Positions 8,554-17,208 are shown, counted from the first letter of the stretch. The stretch is DNA of 47,877 bases from Shewanella indica (GCF_002836975.1 NZ_NIJK01000040.1:91624-139500), one strand, 5' to 3'. Notes: generated by a model not told the origin, from the letters alone. A program made the numbers and translations.

Positions 8554-9435
8554 TTATACTCTTCGCTCAACGATATAGCGGGCGAATTCGGCAATTAACT
8601 GGCTATTGTATGGCAATTTTGCCAGCGCTGATAGTGCATCTTCCAGCAGTTTTTGAGCTGTGGTCTTGGCGCCCTCCAGCCCCAAGAGTTTCGGGTAGGT
8701 ACTCTTGTTGGCATCGAGATCCGACCCTTGGGGTTTGCCAAGCTCTTCTGTGCTGCCGGTAATATCGAGAATGTCATCCTGTACCTGGAACGCCAGGCCC
8801 ACGGCATCTGCGTATTCCAGCAGTGCCAGTTCTTCTTTGGCGTCAATATCGGCGGCAATTACCGCAAACTCGACGGCGCAGCGGATAAGGGCCCCTGTCT
8901 TCAATCTGTGCAGGGCGGTGAGCTGCGCAAGGGAGATCTCTTTGTCTGTGGCATTGAGATCCTGCGCCTGGCCGCCACACATACCGCGGTAGCCGGAGGC
9001 TTTTGCCAGCGCCTGTACCAGACGCAGGTGTTGGCGGTCGCTGAGGCCTTCAATGTCGCTGCTGATAAGTTCAAAGGCCAAGGTTTGCAAGGCATCACCG
9101 GCCAGAATAGCGGTGGCTTCGTCAAAGGCGATATGCACAGTTGGCTGACCGCGGCGCAGGGCATCGTCGTCCATGGCTGGCAGATCGTCATGGATCAGCG
9201 AATAGGCGTGAATACATTCTATGGCGGCGGCGCAATCATCGAGACGCTCAAGGGGGACGCCGAGCATCTCACCTACAGAGTAGACCAGAAACGGCCGAAT
9301 ACGCTTTCCACCCAGCAGGGCTCCATGACGCATGGCGGCCTTGAGTCTGGGCTCGGTATCATCCAGGGTGTCCAGTATGGTGGCAATTCTTTGATTGACT
9401 CTCTGCTGGTATTGGTTAATAGCTTGGGTTAACAC
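8554..9435 (-). CDS. ispA: (2E,6E)-farnesyl diphosphate synthase
   Basis: IspA adds isopentenyl diphosphate to DMAPP and then GPP to give farnesyl diphosphate, the precursor of quinone side chains and undecaprenyl carrier. The protein is 293 aa. The first aspartate-rich motif is DDLPAMDD (83-90) and the second is DDILD (220-224); both bind Mg-diphosphate. GGKRIRP near 42-48 binds IPP. The GTG start follows the xseB TGA directly, so the two genes are probably translationally coupled. The fixed order xseB-ispA-dxs is widespread in gammaproteobacteria. Confidence 0.97.
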   Translation of the reverse strand: MLTQAINQYQQRVNQRIATILDTLDDTEPRLKAAMRHGALLGGKRIRPFLVYSVGEMLGVPLERLDDCAAAIECIHAYSLIHDDLPAMDDDALRRGQPTVHIAFDEATAILAGDALQTLAFELISSDIEGLSDRQHLRLVQALAKASGYRGMCGGQAQDLNATDKEISLAQLTALHRLKTGALIRCAVEFAVIAADIDAKEELALLEYADAVGLAFQVQDDILDITGSTEELGKPQGSDLDANKSTYPKLLGLEGAKTTAQKLLEDALSALAKLPYNSQLIAEFARYIVERRV

Positions 9436-9675
9436 TCACTCACCCTCGACTGTAAATGGGCTCAATGGCGCCTGGGGATCCTGTGCAAGCAGTATGGCTA
9501 CTTTCTGCTGTGCCTGTTCCAGTTTGGCTTGGCTGCTGCGCACCAAACCTATGCCACGTTCGAACTGTTTTAGCGCGTCGTCCAGCGATACTTCACCGCG
9601 TTCCAGTTCGACGACTATGCGTTCCAGCTCGTTGAGAGATTCTTCAAAACTCAGATTTTCGGGTTTTTTGGCCAC
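9436..9675 (-). CDS. xseB: Exodeoxyribonuclease VII small subunit
   Basis: XseB is the small subunit of exonuclease VII and binds in several copies to XseA, which degrades single-stranded DNA. The 79-aa product is the normal size and has the family pattern NLSFEESLNELERIV, then LERGEVSLDDALKQFERG, forming a two-helix coiled coil. I chose GTG at 9673-9675, with AAGGA eight bases upstream; homologues begin at the same VAKKPE position. A 41-residue extension to an upstream ATG is possible but does not look like protein. First gene of the operon with ispA and dxs. Confidence 0.93.
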   Translation of the reverse strand: MAKKPENLSFEESLNELERIVVELERGEVSLDDALKQFERGIGLVRSSQAKLEQAQQKVAILLAQDPQAPLSPFTVEGE

Positions 9676-10070
9676 AATCAGTTTCCTTGATGCACCTTGG
9701 TTGCCGGCCCATTCCTGCGACCTGATTGGCACGGTGCAAAGGTAAAAGGAGAGAGGGAGGGCTGCAGGTGTCTTGGCGTTATGTTCAGCGTGACACAAGG
9801 TATATCAGGGCGCGATAAGGGTCAAATTGAAGCGCCCGTTATTTGCTCAACAGCACGCTTTGTCGCTGATTTTTTTTAGAGAAAATTAAAATCTTCCTAA
9901 ACTTGCTTAAGCCCTGTCCGATAACTCAAAATAGAAACTATTGAAAATTATCATATTCATCTCCTGTGAATAGCCAAGATCCTATATCACCCTTTGGGGC
10001 GGATCGGCTTGTATGGGATAGAGATCCCGGCCACACTGTGTCGGGTCTGCTTTAGAGGTGAGGAGCCACT
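9676..10070. other. Divergent intergenic region, xseB / pomA
   Basis: This 395-bp stretch contains no gene that I can support. It should hold the promoter of the xseB operon (minus) and the pomA promoter (plus). The only clear element is the sigma-28 type promoter at 9898-9924. Confidence 0.6.
9898..9924 (+). promoter_or_regulatory. Sigma-28 (FliA) type flagellar promoter for pomAB
   Basis: TAAACTTG (9898-9905), an 11-nt spacer, then TCCGATAA (9917-9924). The FliA consensus is TAAAGTTT-N11-GCCGATAA, so the spacing is exact, seven of eight -10 bases match, and the -35 box departs only at its fifth and last bases. It lies ~147 bp upstream of a flagellar stator gene, which is the expected kind of target. 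Confidence 0.75.
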
Positions 10071-10838
10071 GTGGATTTAGCAACCCTGATAGGACTGGTA
10101 GGTGCTTTTGCTTTTATTATCATGGCAATGGTCAGCAGTGGCGGCATTGCCATCTTTATCGATGTACCCTCTGTATTGATCGTGCTTGTCGGCTCGCTGT
10201 TTGTGGTGATGATGAAGTTCAACCTCAAACAGTTTTTAGGGGCGGTCAAGATTGCCGCCAAGGCGTTTATGTTCAAACTGGACAAACCTGAAGAGTTGAT
10301 TGAACAGTCGGTTACCATGGCAGACGCTGCCCGTAAAGGGGGCTTTCTGGCGCTGGAAGAGGCGCAAATTTCCAACAGTTTTATGCAAAAAGCGGTTGAT
10401 ATGCTGGTGGATGGCCATGACGGCGATGTGGTGCGTGAAGCGCTGGAGAAAGATATTCAACTGACCGAAGAGCGCCATAAGGCGGGGATCAGTATCTTCA
10501 AGGCTCTGGGTGATGTGGCACCGGCTATGGGTATGATAGGTACTCTGATTGGTCTGGTGGCCATGTTGTCCAACATGGATGATCCCAAATCCATCGGCCC
10601 GGCAATGGCGGTGGCCTTGTTGACCACCTTGTACGGCGCCATTATTGCCAATATGGTGGCGATCCCGATTGCCGATAAACTGGCGCTGCGGATGAACGAA
10701 GAGATGCTTAACCGCAATCTGATTATGGACGCTGTACTGGCTATTCAGGATGGCCAGAACCCCAGGGTGATTGAGGGCTTCCTCAAAAACTACCTGTCAG
10801 AGAAACAGCGCAAAATAGATACAACGGACGGAGAGTAG
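10071..10838 (+). CDS. pomA: Flagellar motor stator protein PomA (MotA family)
   Basis: PomA is the inner-membrane stator subunit that turns ion flow into torque on the rotor protein FliG. The 255-aa protein has four membrane segments: two near the N-terminus and two around residues 140-200, the latter containing DVAPAMGMIGTLIGLVAML and PAMAVALLTTLYGAI. The large cytoplasmic loop (about 60-140) carries the charged residues that contact FliG. The length and sequence are closer to the sodium-driven Vibrio-type PomA than to enteric MotA (~295 aa), so Na+ coupling is inferred. The GTG start has AGGTGAGGAG upstream. pomB follows after 4 bp. Confidence 0.94.
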   Translation: MDLATLIGLVGAFAFIIMAMVSSGGIAIFIDVPSVLIVLVGSLFVVMMKFNLKQFLGAVKIAAKAFMFKLDKPEELIEQSVTMADAARKGGFLALEEAQISNSFMQKAVDMLVDGHDGDVVREALEKDIQLTEERHKAGISIFKALGDVAPAMGMIGTLIGLVAMLSNMDDPKSIGPAMAVALLTTLYGAIIANMVAIPIADKLALRMNEEMLNRNLIMDAVLAIQDGQNPRVIEGFLKNYLSEKQRKIDTTDGE

Positions 10839-10842
10839 CACT

Positions 10843-11778
10843 ATGGCCAAGCCCAAGTGTGATTGTCCGCCACCCGGTGCACCCATGTGGCTGGCAACCT
10901 TTGCCGACCTGATGTCGCTGCTGATGTGTTTCTTCGTGTTGCTGCTGGCTTTCTCTGAAATGGATGTCATGAAGTTCAAACAGATAGCCGGCTCGATGAA
11001 ATACGCCTTCGGGGTGCAGAACAAGGTGGAAGTGAAAGATATTCCCAAAGGCACCTCAGTGATTGCGCTGGAGTTTCGCCCCGGACGTCCGGATCCCACC
11101 CCGATTGAAATAATTAACCAGCAAACCAACGAGATGACCCAGCAGATCCTCGAGTATCAGGAAGGGGATGACGACAGTGCCGGTGGCGTGCAGCAGCAAA
11201 GGGGCGAGCAGCGTGGCGGCGAGGCTTCGGCCACGGCGCAAGAGCAGGCCGAAGACAAGAAGACCCAGGAGCAGCAGGCAGCTCAGGATCAGATTAACGA
11301 GCAGGTCAAGAAGATGGCCGAGGCGCTCAACAAAGAGATAGTGGACGGCGCTATTGAAATCGAGTCTCTGGGACAGCAGATTATCATCCGTATTCGGGAG
11401 AAGGGCGCCTTTGCCTCAGGTTCGGGTTTCCTGCAGCCCAGGTTCAAGCCTGTGGTGCAGGCGGTTGGTGAGCTACTCAAAGATGTGCCCGGGATCATCA
11501 CTGTCTCCGGCCACACCGATGACATGCAGATAAGCAATGAGCTGTACAGTTCCAACTGGGACCTGTCCAGCCAGCGGGCGGTGGCCGTGGCCCACGAATT
11601 GGTCAAGGTGCCCGGCTTTGATGCCAGCAGAATGAAAGTGGTGGGCATGGCCTCCACTGCGCCTTTGGTGCCCAACGACTCGCCGGAGAATCGCGCCCGT
11701 AACCGCAGGGTGGAAATCTCCATTGAGCAGGGCAAGGCCAAAGAGTCTGATGAGATTGAAGTCGATCCCAATCTTTGA
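10843..11778 (+). CDS. pomB: Flagellar motor stator protein PomB (MotB family)
   Basis: PomB is the peptidoglycan-anchored stator partner of PomA. In its 311 aa, the single membrane helix contains the ion-binding Asp22 in TFADLMSLLMCFF. A plug region follows, then a Gln/Glu-rich low-complexity linker (about 107-150). An OmpA-like peptidoglycan-binding domain (about 190-295) has TVSGHTDD and NRRVEIS. It is co-transcribed with pomA and followed by a terminator. Na+ as the coupling ion is inferred from similarity to PomB; the sequence does not prove it. Confidence 0.94.
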   Translation: MAKPKCDCPPPGAPMWLATFADLMSLLMCFFVLLLAFSEMDVMKFKQIAGSMKYAFGVQNKVEVKDIPKGTSVIALEFRPGRPDPTPIEIINQQTNEMTQQILEYQEGDDDSAGGVQQQRGEQRGGEASATAQEQAEDKKTQEQQAAQDQINEQVKKMAEALNKEIVDGAIEIESLGQQIIIRIREKGAFASGSGFLQPRFKPVVQAVGELLKDVPGIITVSGHTDDMQISNELYSSNWDLSSQRAVAVAHELVKVPGFDASRMKVVGMASTAPLVPNDSPENRARNRRVEISIEQGKAKESDEIEVDPNL

Positions 11779-11800
11779 TGGCGCAGCAGCATCGGAATCA

Positions 11801-11828
11801 CAGCAGCCTGAAAACGGCTGCTTTTTTT
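11801..11828 (+). terminator. Intrinsic terminator after pomB
   Basis: AGCAGCC-TGAAAAC-GGCTGCT followed by a run of T, 23 nt past the pomB stop. Confidence 0.85.
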
Positions 11829-11890
11829 GGGCATCTGCAATCCGGACACGGCTTTGGCGTGGCAAATCTCTGTGCCAGTTAGCGGGTCTT

Positions 11891-11899
11891 TGTTATAAT
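11891..11899 (+). promoter_or_regulatory. Extended -10 promoter of thiI
   Basis: TGTTATAAT is a full extended -10 element (TGn plus a consensus TATAAT). It lies 41 bp before the thiI ATG and just after the pomB terminator, which gives thiI its own promoter. No good -35 box is seen at the usual distance, as is common for extended -10 promoters. Confidence 0.7.
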
Positions 11900-11940
11900 C
11901 CCACGATTGCTGTTTGAAATTTTTTTTCCTCGGGATCCCC

Positions 11941-13395
11941 ATGAAGTTTATCGTAAAGCTGTATCCAGAAATCATGATGAAGAGTAAACCGGTAAGAATG
12001 CGTTTTACCAAGATGCTCGAGTCCAATATCCGCAATGTACTCAAAAAAGTGGATGAAGACGCTGCCGTTACCCGTCAGTGGGATCGGATTATGGTGCAGG
12101 TTCCCAAAGACAAACCCCAGCTAAAGCAAGTGTTTGCCGAGCGTTTAGCTTGTATTCCCGGGATTTCTACCATCAGCCAGGTCAATGAATACAACTTTGA
12201 AACTGTTGATGATATCTACCAGCATGCTCTCAAGGTGTATGCTGACGAGCTGGCGGGTAAGACCTTCTGTGTCCGCGCCAAGCGCAGCGGCAAGCACGAC
12301 TTCAGTTCGCAGGATGTGGAGCGTTATGTAGGTGGTGGCCTGAACCAGTTTACCGAAGCTGCCGGTGTGCGCCTCAAAGACCCGGATATGACCATTCATC
12401 TGGAGATCAACAACGACAAACTCTACCTGGTAGAGAAAAAGATCCCCGGGCTTGGTGGATTCCCGATCGCGACCCAGGAAGATGTGCTGTCCCTGATCTC
12501 AGGCGGTTTTGACTCAGGGGTATCCAGTTTCCAATTTATCAAGAAGGGTTCCCGTACCCACTACTGCTTCTTCAACCTGGGCGGTGCCCAGCACGAAATC
12601 GGAGTTAAGCAGGTGGCGCACCATTTGTGGAAGACCTATGGCGAGTCGCATAAAGTCAAGTTTGTGACCGTTCCCTTTGAGCCCGTAGTGGCCGAAATCC
12701 TCGAGCGTATAGACAATGGCCTGATGGGCGTCATACTCAAGCGGATGATGATGCGCGCTGCGGCCAGGGTGGCGGAGCGTATGGGGGTTCAGGCACTGGT
12801 CACAGGTGAGAGCCTGGGACAGGTATCCAGCCAAACCTTGACCAACCTCAATGTGATTGACCGTTGTGTCGATACCCTGATCCTCAGACCTTTGATCACC
12901 ATGGACAAGCAGGACATCATCAACGAGAGCCGCAAGATAGGTACGGAAGACTTTGCCAAGTCCATGCCTGAATACTGCGGCGTGATTTCACAAAAACCCA
13001 CGGTCAAGGCAGTATTGTCCAAGGTCGAAGCCGAGGAAACCAAGTTTTCTGAAGATCTGCTGGACAGGATTATCGCCGATGCCGTGGTTATGGATATTCG
13101 GGAGATAGCAACCGACATGGATACCAAAGTAACGGAAACCGAAACCGTCGCCAGTGTCGGCCAGGGTGAAGTGGTGCTGGATATCAGGGCGCCGGAAGAG
13201 GAAGAGAGCAAGCCGTTGCAACTGGAAGGTGCCGAGATAGTTCATATTCCTTTCTTTAAACTGGCCAGCGCCTTTGCCGAGCTCGATAGCAGCAAGACCT
13301 ATCTGCTCTATTGCGACCGCGGCGTGATGAGCAAACTGCAGGCGCTCTACCTTCAGGAGCAAGGGCATGGTAACGTCAAGGTTTACCGCCCTTGA
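11941..13395 (+). CDS. thiI: tRNA 4-thiouridine synthase / sulfurtransferase ThiI
   Basis: ThiI activates uridine 8 of tRNA with ATP and inserts sulfur passed from IscS; it also supplies sulfur for the thiazole of thiamine in enteric bacteria. The 484-aa protein has an N-terminal ferredoxin-like/THUMP RNA-binding region (1-165), a PP-loop ATPase with SGGFDSGV (187-194), and a C-terminal rhodanese domain with the persulfide Cys near 458 in YCDRGVMS. The second redox Cys in PEYCGVIS is present. I chose ATG at 11941 because homologues begin MKFI.KL.PE; an in-frame codon 27 bases upstream is less likely. In E. coli thiI adjoins xseB; here pomAB lies between them. Confidence 0.97.
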   Translation: MKFIVKLYPEIMMKSKPVRMRFTKMLESNIRNVLKKVDEDAAVTRQWDRIMVQVPKDKPQLKQVFAERLACIPGISTISQVNEYNFETVDDIYQHALKVYADELAGKTFCVRAKRSGKHDFSSQDVERYVGGGLNQFTEAAGVRLKDPDMTIHLEINNDKLYLVEKKIPGLGGFPIATQEDVLSLISGGFDSGVSSFQFIKKGSRTHYCFFNLGGAQHEIGVKQVAHHLWKTYGESHKVKFVTVPFEPVVAEILERIDNGLMGVILKRMMMRAAARVAERMGVQALVTGESLGQVSSQTLTNLNVIDRCVDTLILRPLITMDKQDIINESRKIGTEDFAKSMPEYCGVISQKPTVKAVLSKVEAEETKFSEDLLDRIIADAVVMDIREIATDMDTKVTETETVASVGQGEVVLDIRAPEEEESKPLQLEGAEIVHIPFFKLASAFAELDSSKTYLLYCDRGVMSKLQALYLQEQGHGNVKVYRP

Positions 13396-13400
13396 TAAGC

Positions 13401-13430
13401 AAAAAGCCGCCTCTATTGAGGCGGCTTTTT
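13401..13430. terminator. Bidirectional terminator between thiI and the exported protein gene
   Basis: AAAAAGCCGCCTC-TATT-GAGGCGGCTTTTT is a perfect stem with A and T tracts, placed between two convergent genes. Confidence 0.92.
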
Positions 13431-13461
13431 GCTGCTGACGTTCAGCGAAGTCCTTTGGGGC

Positions 13462-13740
13462 TCAGTTAAGCTGAACCTTTGATGGACTGGCTGTAGCGTC
13501 TTCGGCCAACAGCAGTGTCGGCTCGTCCAGCGCATGGGTTCTGAGCTCTTCGCCGCTGGCGGCAATGTTACGGCTCAGCTCCTGCTCAAGCAGTTTGAAG
13601 TCTATCTGCACCGCAGGGGCTTCGACAGCGACTCTGGGCAGTGGACGAGCTTGCGTTGGCGCAGAAAGGTTTTCCGCGGCCACTGCGCTGGTGCTCATGC
13701 CAAGCAGCAGGAGCACAAAAGCGGATTTAAAGTTCAACAT
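13462..13740 (-). CDS. Small exported protein of unknown function
   Basis: I do not recognise this 92-aa protein. It has a clear Sec signal peptide: MLNFKSAF, then a hydrophobic core and AVAAEN, with cleavage likely after the last Ala near residue 20. The mature part is about 70 residues, without cysteines or obvious repeats, and is probably periplasmic. I chose the ATG at 13738-13740, which has CGGAGG six bases upstream; a longer start 27 bases upstream would spoil the signal peptide. It converges with thiI and is divergent from gcvA. Confidence 0.75.
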   Translation of the reverse strand: MLNFKSAFVLLLLGMSTSAVAAENLSAPTQARPLPRVAVEAPAVQIDFKLLEQELSRNIAASGEELRTHALDEPTLLLAEDATASPSKVQLN

Positions 13741-13925
13741 GGGATGCCTCCGGGTGAGAACGGGCACTGAGTGCCAGTGTCAGACCTTCCCTTCGACTGC
13801 TCAGAGATTGTCTGAATATTCAACTTTTCGGGGTGAAATTTAATCAAAAGCGCTGGCTTTAACAAACGATAAAATGTAACAATCTGGATTAGAAAAACTA
13901 ATTAAAAAACGAGAAGTGGATCACT

Positions 13926-14837
13926 ATGTCAAAACGACTTCCTCCGCTGAATGCGGTTAAGGCGTTCGAGGCGGCAGCAAGGCATTTGAGCTTTACCCGC
14001 GCCGCCGAAGAACTGTTCGTTACCCAGGCCGCAGTGAGTCATCAGATCAAGGCGCTGGAAGACTTTCTGGGATTAAAATTATTTCGCCGAAAGAACCGCT
14101 CGCTGCTGCTGACCGAAGAGGGGCAAAGCTACTTCCTCGATATCAAGGATATTTTTACTCAACTGTCGGATGCCACCGACAGGCTGTTGGCCCGTAGCGC
14201 TGTGGGGTCCTTGACAGTCAGCATGTCGCCCAGCTTTGCCATTCAGTGGCTGGTGCCGCGTCTGGCGAAATTTAGCGAGAAGAATCCCGATATCGATGTG
14301 CGGATCAAGGCGGTGGATGCCGAGTTCAGTGCCCTGTCAGACGATGTGGATGTAGCTATCTACTATGGTCAGGGCAACTGGCCTGGGCTCAGGGCCGACA
14401 AACTGCGCAACGAAGTGCTGATCCCCGTGTGTTCGCCAATGCTGCTCAACGGTCCCAAACCATTGGAAAAGCCTGCCGATCTCAAGTATCACACTCTGCT
14501 GCATGATATGAGCCGCCATGACTGGCAGGCCTGGTTCCGTCAATGTGGCGTAACAGATGTCAATGTGAATCAGGGGCCGATTTTCAGCCACTCATCTCTG
14601 GTACTGCAGGCGGCGGCCCATGGCCAGGGGGTTGCTCTGGGCTACAGCGTGCTCGCCCGCCCCGACATCAATGCCGGGCGTTTGGTCTGTCCGTTCCAGG
14701 AGGTTCTGGTCAGCAAAGATGCCTATTATCTGGTGTGCCAGCAAAAGCATGCCGAGTTAGGTAAAATTGTCGCGTTCCGCGAATGGATGCTGGATATGTT
14801 TGCCGAGGAGTCACGTAGTGAATTGTTGCCGGGATAA
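13926..14837 (+). CDS. gcvA: LysR-family regulator GcvA
   Basis: GcvA controls the glycine cleavage operon gcvTHP, activating it when glycine is present and repressing it with GcvR otherwise (known for E. coli). The 303-aa product opens with a helix-turn-helix almost identical to the enteric protein (SFTRAAEELFVTQAAVSHQ at about 23-41), then LGLKLFRRKNRSLLLTEEG. The C-terminal type 2 periplasmic-binding fold (about 90-295) includes the family stretches DDVDVAIYYGQGNWPG and GPIFSHSSLVLQAAAHGQG. gcvTHP is not in the window. In E. coli the next gene is ygdD; here three genes intervene. Confidence 0.95.
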   Translation: MSKRLPPLNAVKAFEAAARHLSFTRAAEELFVTQAAVSHQIKALEDFLGLKLFRRKNRSLLLTEEGQSYFLDIKDIFTQLSDATDRLLARSAVGSLTVSMSPSFAIQWLVPRLAKFSEKNPDIDVRIKAVDAEFSALSDDVDVAIYYGQGNWPGLRADKLRNEVLIPVCSPMLLNGPKPLEKPADLKYHTLLHDMSRHDWQAWFRQCGVTDVNVNQGPIFSHSSLVLQAAAHGQGVALGYSVLARPDINAGRLVCPFQEVLVSKDAYYLVCQQKHAELGKIVAFREWMLDMFAEESRSELLPG

Positions 14838-14913
14838 GTCGGTAACACGTTTCTCTGCATATACAGGAAGGCACTACAAAGAAGTGAAAGCTTGCAGTTT
14901 ATAGGGAACTTTG

Positions 14914-15549
14914 ATGGAACTGGCATACATAAACGAAAACACGGAAGAGAGTGATGCCATGTTTAGTTGCTCTGATAACAGAGGGCACCTGTACGAAGAC
15001 ATGGACTACATTCCAGTGAGCGCATTGAGTGCGGTTATTTGGGAGGATGAAGACAGTTATTCAGAAGCTGTTTTCGATATCACAAATTCAGGGGATTTAA
15101 GCGTTACCAAACCCATTGCAGACGTTTTTATGAGCTTTGACCCATATGGCGTCGCTTTTTTGCCCAATAAATTACAGTGCATGGATGGTCTGTCGACTCA
15201 GCAGCGATATATTATCGCGATAAATAACGAGTTGGATGTATTGGATGAAGAAAAGTCAAATATTGAATCTTTTGTTGAACATTACGATCCCAAAGAACAT
15301 GGTTATGATGTGCCTCTTGAAGAGAGAGAGTCGTTTCATTCCGTTCTAGTTCAAAAATTATATCTGGACCGGGAAAAACTCGAAACCTACCCTATGAACC
15401 GCAGGCATATTTTTAGGGTTAAAGGCACCAACAGCTTTTTCTTTTCTTCAGAAATATATGATGAATTGTATATTATCGCTCGACAGGGGTTAGCTTGTGG
15501 ACTGACCGCTTTTAAGTTTGATGTCGATGATGAAGCACCAAGGAGATAA
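14914..15549 (+). CDS. Putative Imm11/DUF1629-family immunity protein
   Basis: This 211-aa acidic cytoplasmic protein has no signal or membrane segment. The C-terminal pattern HIFRVKGTNSFFFSS, then GLACGLTAFKFD, and the central RYIIAINNELDVLDEEKS resemble the DUF1629 (Imm11) family, whose members neutralise toxins of polymorphic toxin or type VI systems. The assignment is by pattern memory and is not certain. The coding sequence is clearly more AT-rich than its neighbours. The ATG at 14914 has AGGGA six bases upstream. It is 6 bp from the next gene, which may be a relative. No toxin gene is seen beside it. Confidence 0.6.
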   Translation: MELAYINENTEESDAMFSCSDNRGHLYEDMDYIPVSALSAVIWEDEDSYSEAVFDITNSGDLSVTKPIADVFMSFDPYGVAFLPNKLQCMDGLSTQQRYIIAINNELDVLDEEKSNIESFVEHYDPKEHGYDVPLEERESFHSVLVQKLYLDREKLETYPMNRRHIFRVKGTNSFFFSSEIYDELYIIARQGLACGLTAFKFDVDDEAPRR

Positions 15550-15555
15550 TAGTAA

Positions 15556-16047
15556 GTGAAAGATGAATACTCGATACTCACTAAACAAAATATGGATACT
15601 TTCCCATTCCAACAAACACCTGCACCAGTAGGTGCTGCAGCACCGGATCTGTTATTGGAAATGACCTTTTCTCCAAAGCTGTTCATTATTGGTGATATAG
15701 CATCCAAACTGGAGCCATTGGTGCAGCATGGTGTTGAATGGCTGGATGCTCGTGTTGATAACTCGCCAAGTCAACCTTCGGATGAACAACTCGAGGTATA
15801 TGACAACTATCGAATGCCTTATATCCAGCAGACGTACAGATTGACGGATAAAGAAAAGCAATTTGGTAAGTTGAATTGGTTAGATACTGATTCGACAGAG
15901 TTCGATTTTTCTAAACTGGAAAATATTCCTGTGGAACAAAGGTTAATATTTAAACTGGAAGAGGACTTAGGCTTGGTGTTTATTCATCAAAGTGTGATTG
16001 ATTTATTGAAAGAACATGTAAAAACGGTATGGGTAAGAGATATATAA
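15556..16047 (+). CDS. AT-rich small protein, possible Imm11-like relative
   Basis: This 163-aa acidic protein of unknown function has no signal peptide or membrane segment. Its last ~40 residues (EQRLIFKLEEDLGLVFIH, then a terminal VKTVWVRDI) follow the same layout as the end of the upstream gene: a Phe-containing strand, a short turn, a helix, then a final strand. Both may therefore belong to the same immunity fold, though the N-terminal half differs. The GTG at 15556 has AGGAGA nine bases upstream. It is transcribed with the preceding gene and followed by a terminator. Base composition is AT-rich, like its partner. Confidence 0.55.
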   Translation: MKDEYSILTKQNMDTFPFQQTPAPVGAAAPDLLLEMTFSPKLFIIGDIASKLEPLVQHGVEWLDARVDNSPSQPSDEQLEVYDNYRMPYIQQTYRLTDKEKQFGKLNWLDTDSTEFDFSKLENIPVEQRLIFKLEEDLGLVFIHQSVIDLLKEHVKTVWVRDI

Positions 16048-16067
16048 TTACCGCTTGGTAGTTTTTT
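16047..16067 (+). terminator. Intrinsic terminator after the putative immunity pair
   Basis: A 6-bp stem ATTACC/GGTAGT (one G-U pair) around GCTT is followed by five T. It begins at the stop codon of the second gene. Confidence 0.65.
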
Positions 16068-16174
16068 AACGCTATTTTTTAATAAGTTGATTTGTCAGGA
16101 AAGTACGGTATTTAATATTGTGGTTTATTCGAATCCAAGCATGAAAATTATTGTATCTTCGAACAGGGCTGATG

Positions 16175-16816
16175 ATGAACTTGAATACTAACTGGCTGCT
16201 GGATCAAGGTAAGGACAATGATACTCTGGTGTTGTTCGCCCATGGCGCCGGTGCCGATATGCACAGCGACTTTATGGCGGATTATGCCGCGCTGTTGGCC
16301 GCCAGCGGCCCGAGCGTGCTGAGGTTTAACTTTCCTTACATGGTCAAGCGCGGCGAGGATGGCAAGCGGCGTCCGCCGGACCGGGCTCCGGTGTTGTTGC
16401 AGGCCTTCGAGCAGACTTTGACAGCAGCGGTTGCCGAGTTTGCGCCCAAGCGACTATTTTTGATGGGCAAATCCATGGGCGGGCGGATGGCGGCCGTACT
16501 GGCGGCCAATGATAAACTGGCGATGACCCCCAGCGGCGTTATCTGCCTTGGTTATCCGTTTTTGCCGCCGAAGAAAACCGAGCCCAGACTTGAGCCCTTG
16601 TGGGAGTGCGCCTCGCCTCTGCTTATTCTGCAGGGTGAGCGTGACAGCTTTGGCAAGCGCGAGCAGTTGGCCTCCTGGGCGCTGCCCGAGCAGGCCAAAG
16701 TACGCTTTATTACCGACGGAGATCATAGTTTTGTGCCGCGCAAGTCGTCGGGAACGGATCTTAAGGCTAACCTGCAGGATGCCGTGAAAGAATCACTTTT
16801 ATTTATCGGGAGTTAG
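16175..16816 (+). CDS. Alpha/beta hydrolase, KANL3/Tex30-like
   Basis: A 213-aa hydrolase of the alpha/beta fold, similar to the small bacterial KANL3/Tex30-like group. The oxyanion region is LFAHGAGADMHSDFM, the nucleophile Ser sits in MGKSMGGRMA, and the catalytic His is in DGDHSF near the C-terminus. There is no signal peptide. The substrate is unknown. Two adjacent ATG codons are possible (16172 and 16175); the second sits better behind AGGG. The stop is 2 bp before the DUF423 gene, so the two are probably one operon. Confidence 0.8.
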   Translation: MNLNTNWLLDQGKDNDTLVLFAHGAGADMHSDFMADYAALLAASGPSVLRFNFPYMVKRGEDGKRRPPDRAPVLLQAFEQTLTAAVAEFAPKRLFLMGKSMGGRMAAVLAANDKLAMTPSGVICLGYPFLPPKKTEPRLEPLWECASPLLILQGERDSFGKREQLASWALPEQAKVRFITDGDHSFVPRKSSGTDLKANLQDAVKESLLFIGS

Positions 16817-16818
16817 TT

Positions 16819-17208
16819 ATGCGTAAGGGGTTATTGTTACTGGCGGCCATCAGTGGTTTCTTTGCCGTTGCTTTGGGCGCTTTCGGTGCCCATGGACTCA
16901 AGACCATTGCACCTGCCGAGTTGATTGCCATATTCAACCTGGGGGTAGAGTATCAGTTCTATCACACCTTTGGTTTGATAGCCCTGGCCTTTGCCGGTCA
17001 CTGGTTCAAGTCGCGTCTGATTGACTGGGCTGCCGGGCTATTTATCGTCGGGATCTTTATGTTCTCCGGTTCGCTGTATCTGTATGCCCTGACTGGCACC
17101 AAGTGGCTGGGCATGGTAACCCCCCTCGGTGGCAGCTGCTTCCTGGTGGGCTGGCTATTGTTGGCGGCAGCGGTATGGCGCCATCGGATGGATGAAACCG
17201 GTCTCTGA
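16819..17208 (+). CDS. ygdD: DUF423 family membrane protein
   Basis: A 129-aa inner-membrane protein with four hydrophobic helices. The DUF423 signatures GAFGAHGLK and VEYQFYHTFGL are both present. The E. coli homologue is YgdD, encoded next to gcvA; the neighbourhood is partly kept here. Function is not known. GGGAG lies six bases before the ATG. The upstream hydrolase gene is 2 bp away. Confidence 0.88.
   Translation: MRKGLLLLAAISGFFAVALGAFGAHGLKTIAPAELIAIFNLGVEYQFYHTFGLIALAFAGHWFKSRLIDWAAGLFIVGIFMFSGSLYLYALTGTKWLGMVTPLGGSCFLVGWLLLAAAVWRHRMDETGL

Noticed and set aside
8653..9432. 259-codon open frame on the plus strand
   Set aside because: Antisense to ispA, whose motifs are complete.
11829..11940. 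TPP riboswitch ahead of thiI
   Set aside because: The leader from the extended -10 promoter is only ~35 nt, with none of the conserved thi-box sequence.
11289..12044. 251-codon open frame on the minus strand
   Set aside because: Antisense to pomB and the start of thiI, and it crosses the pomB terminator.
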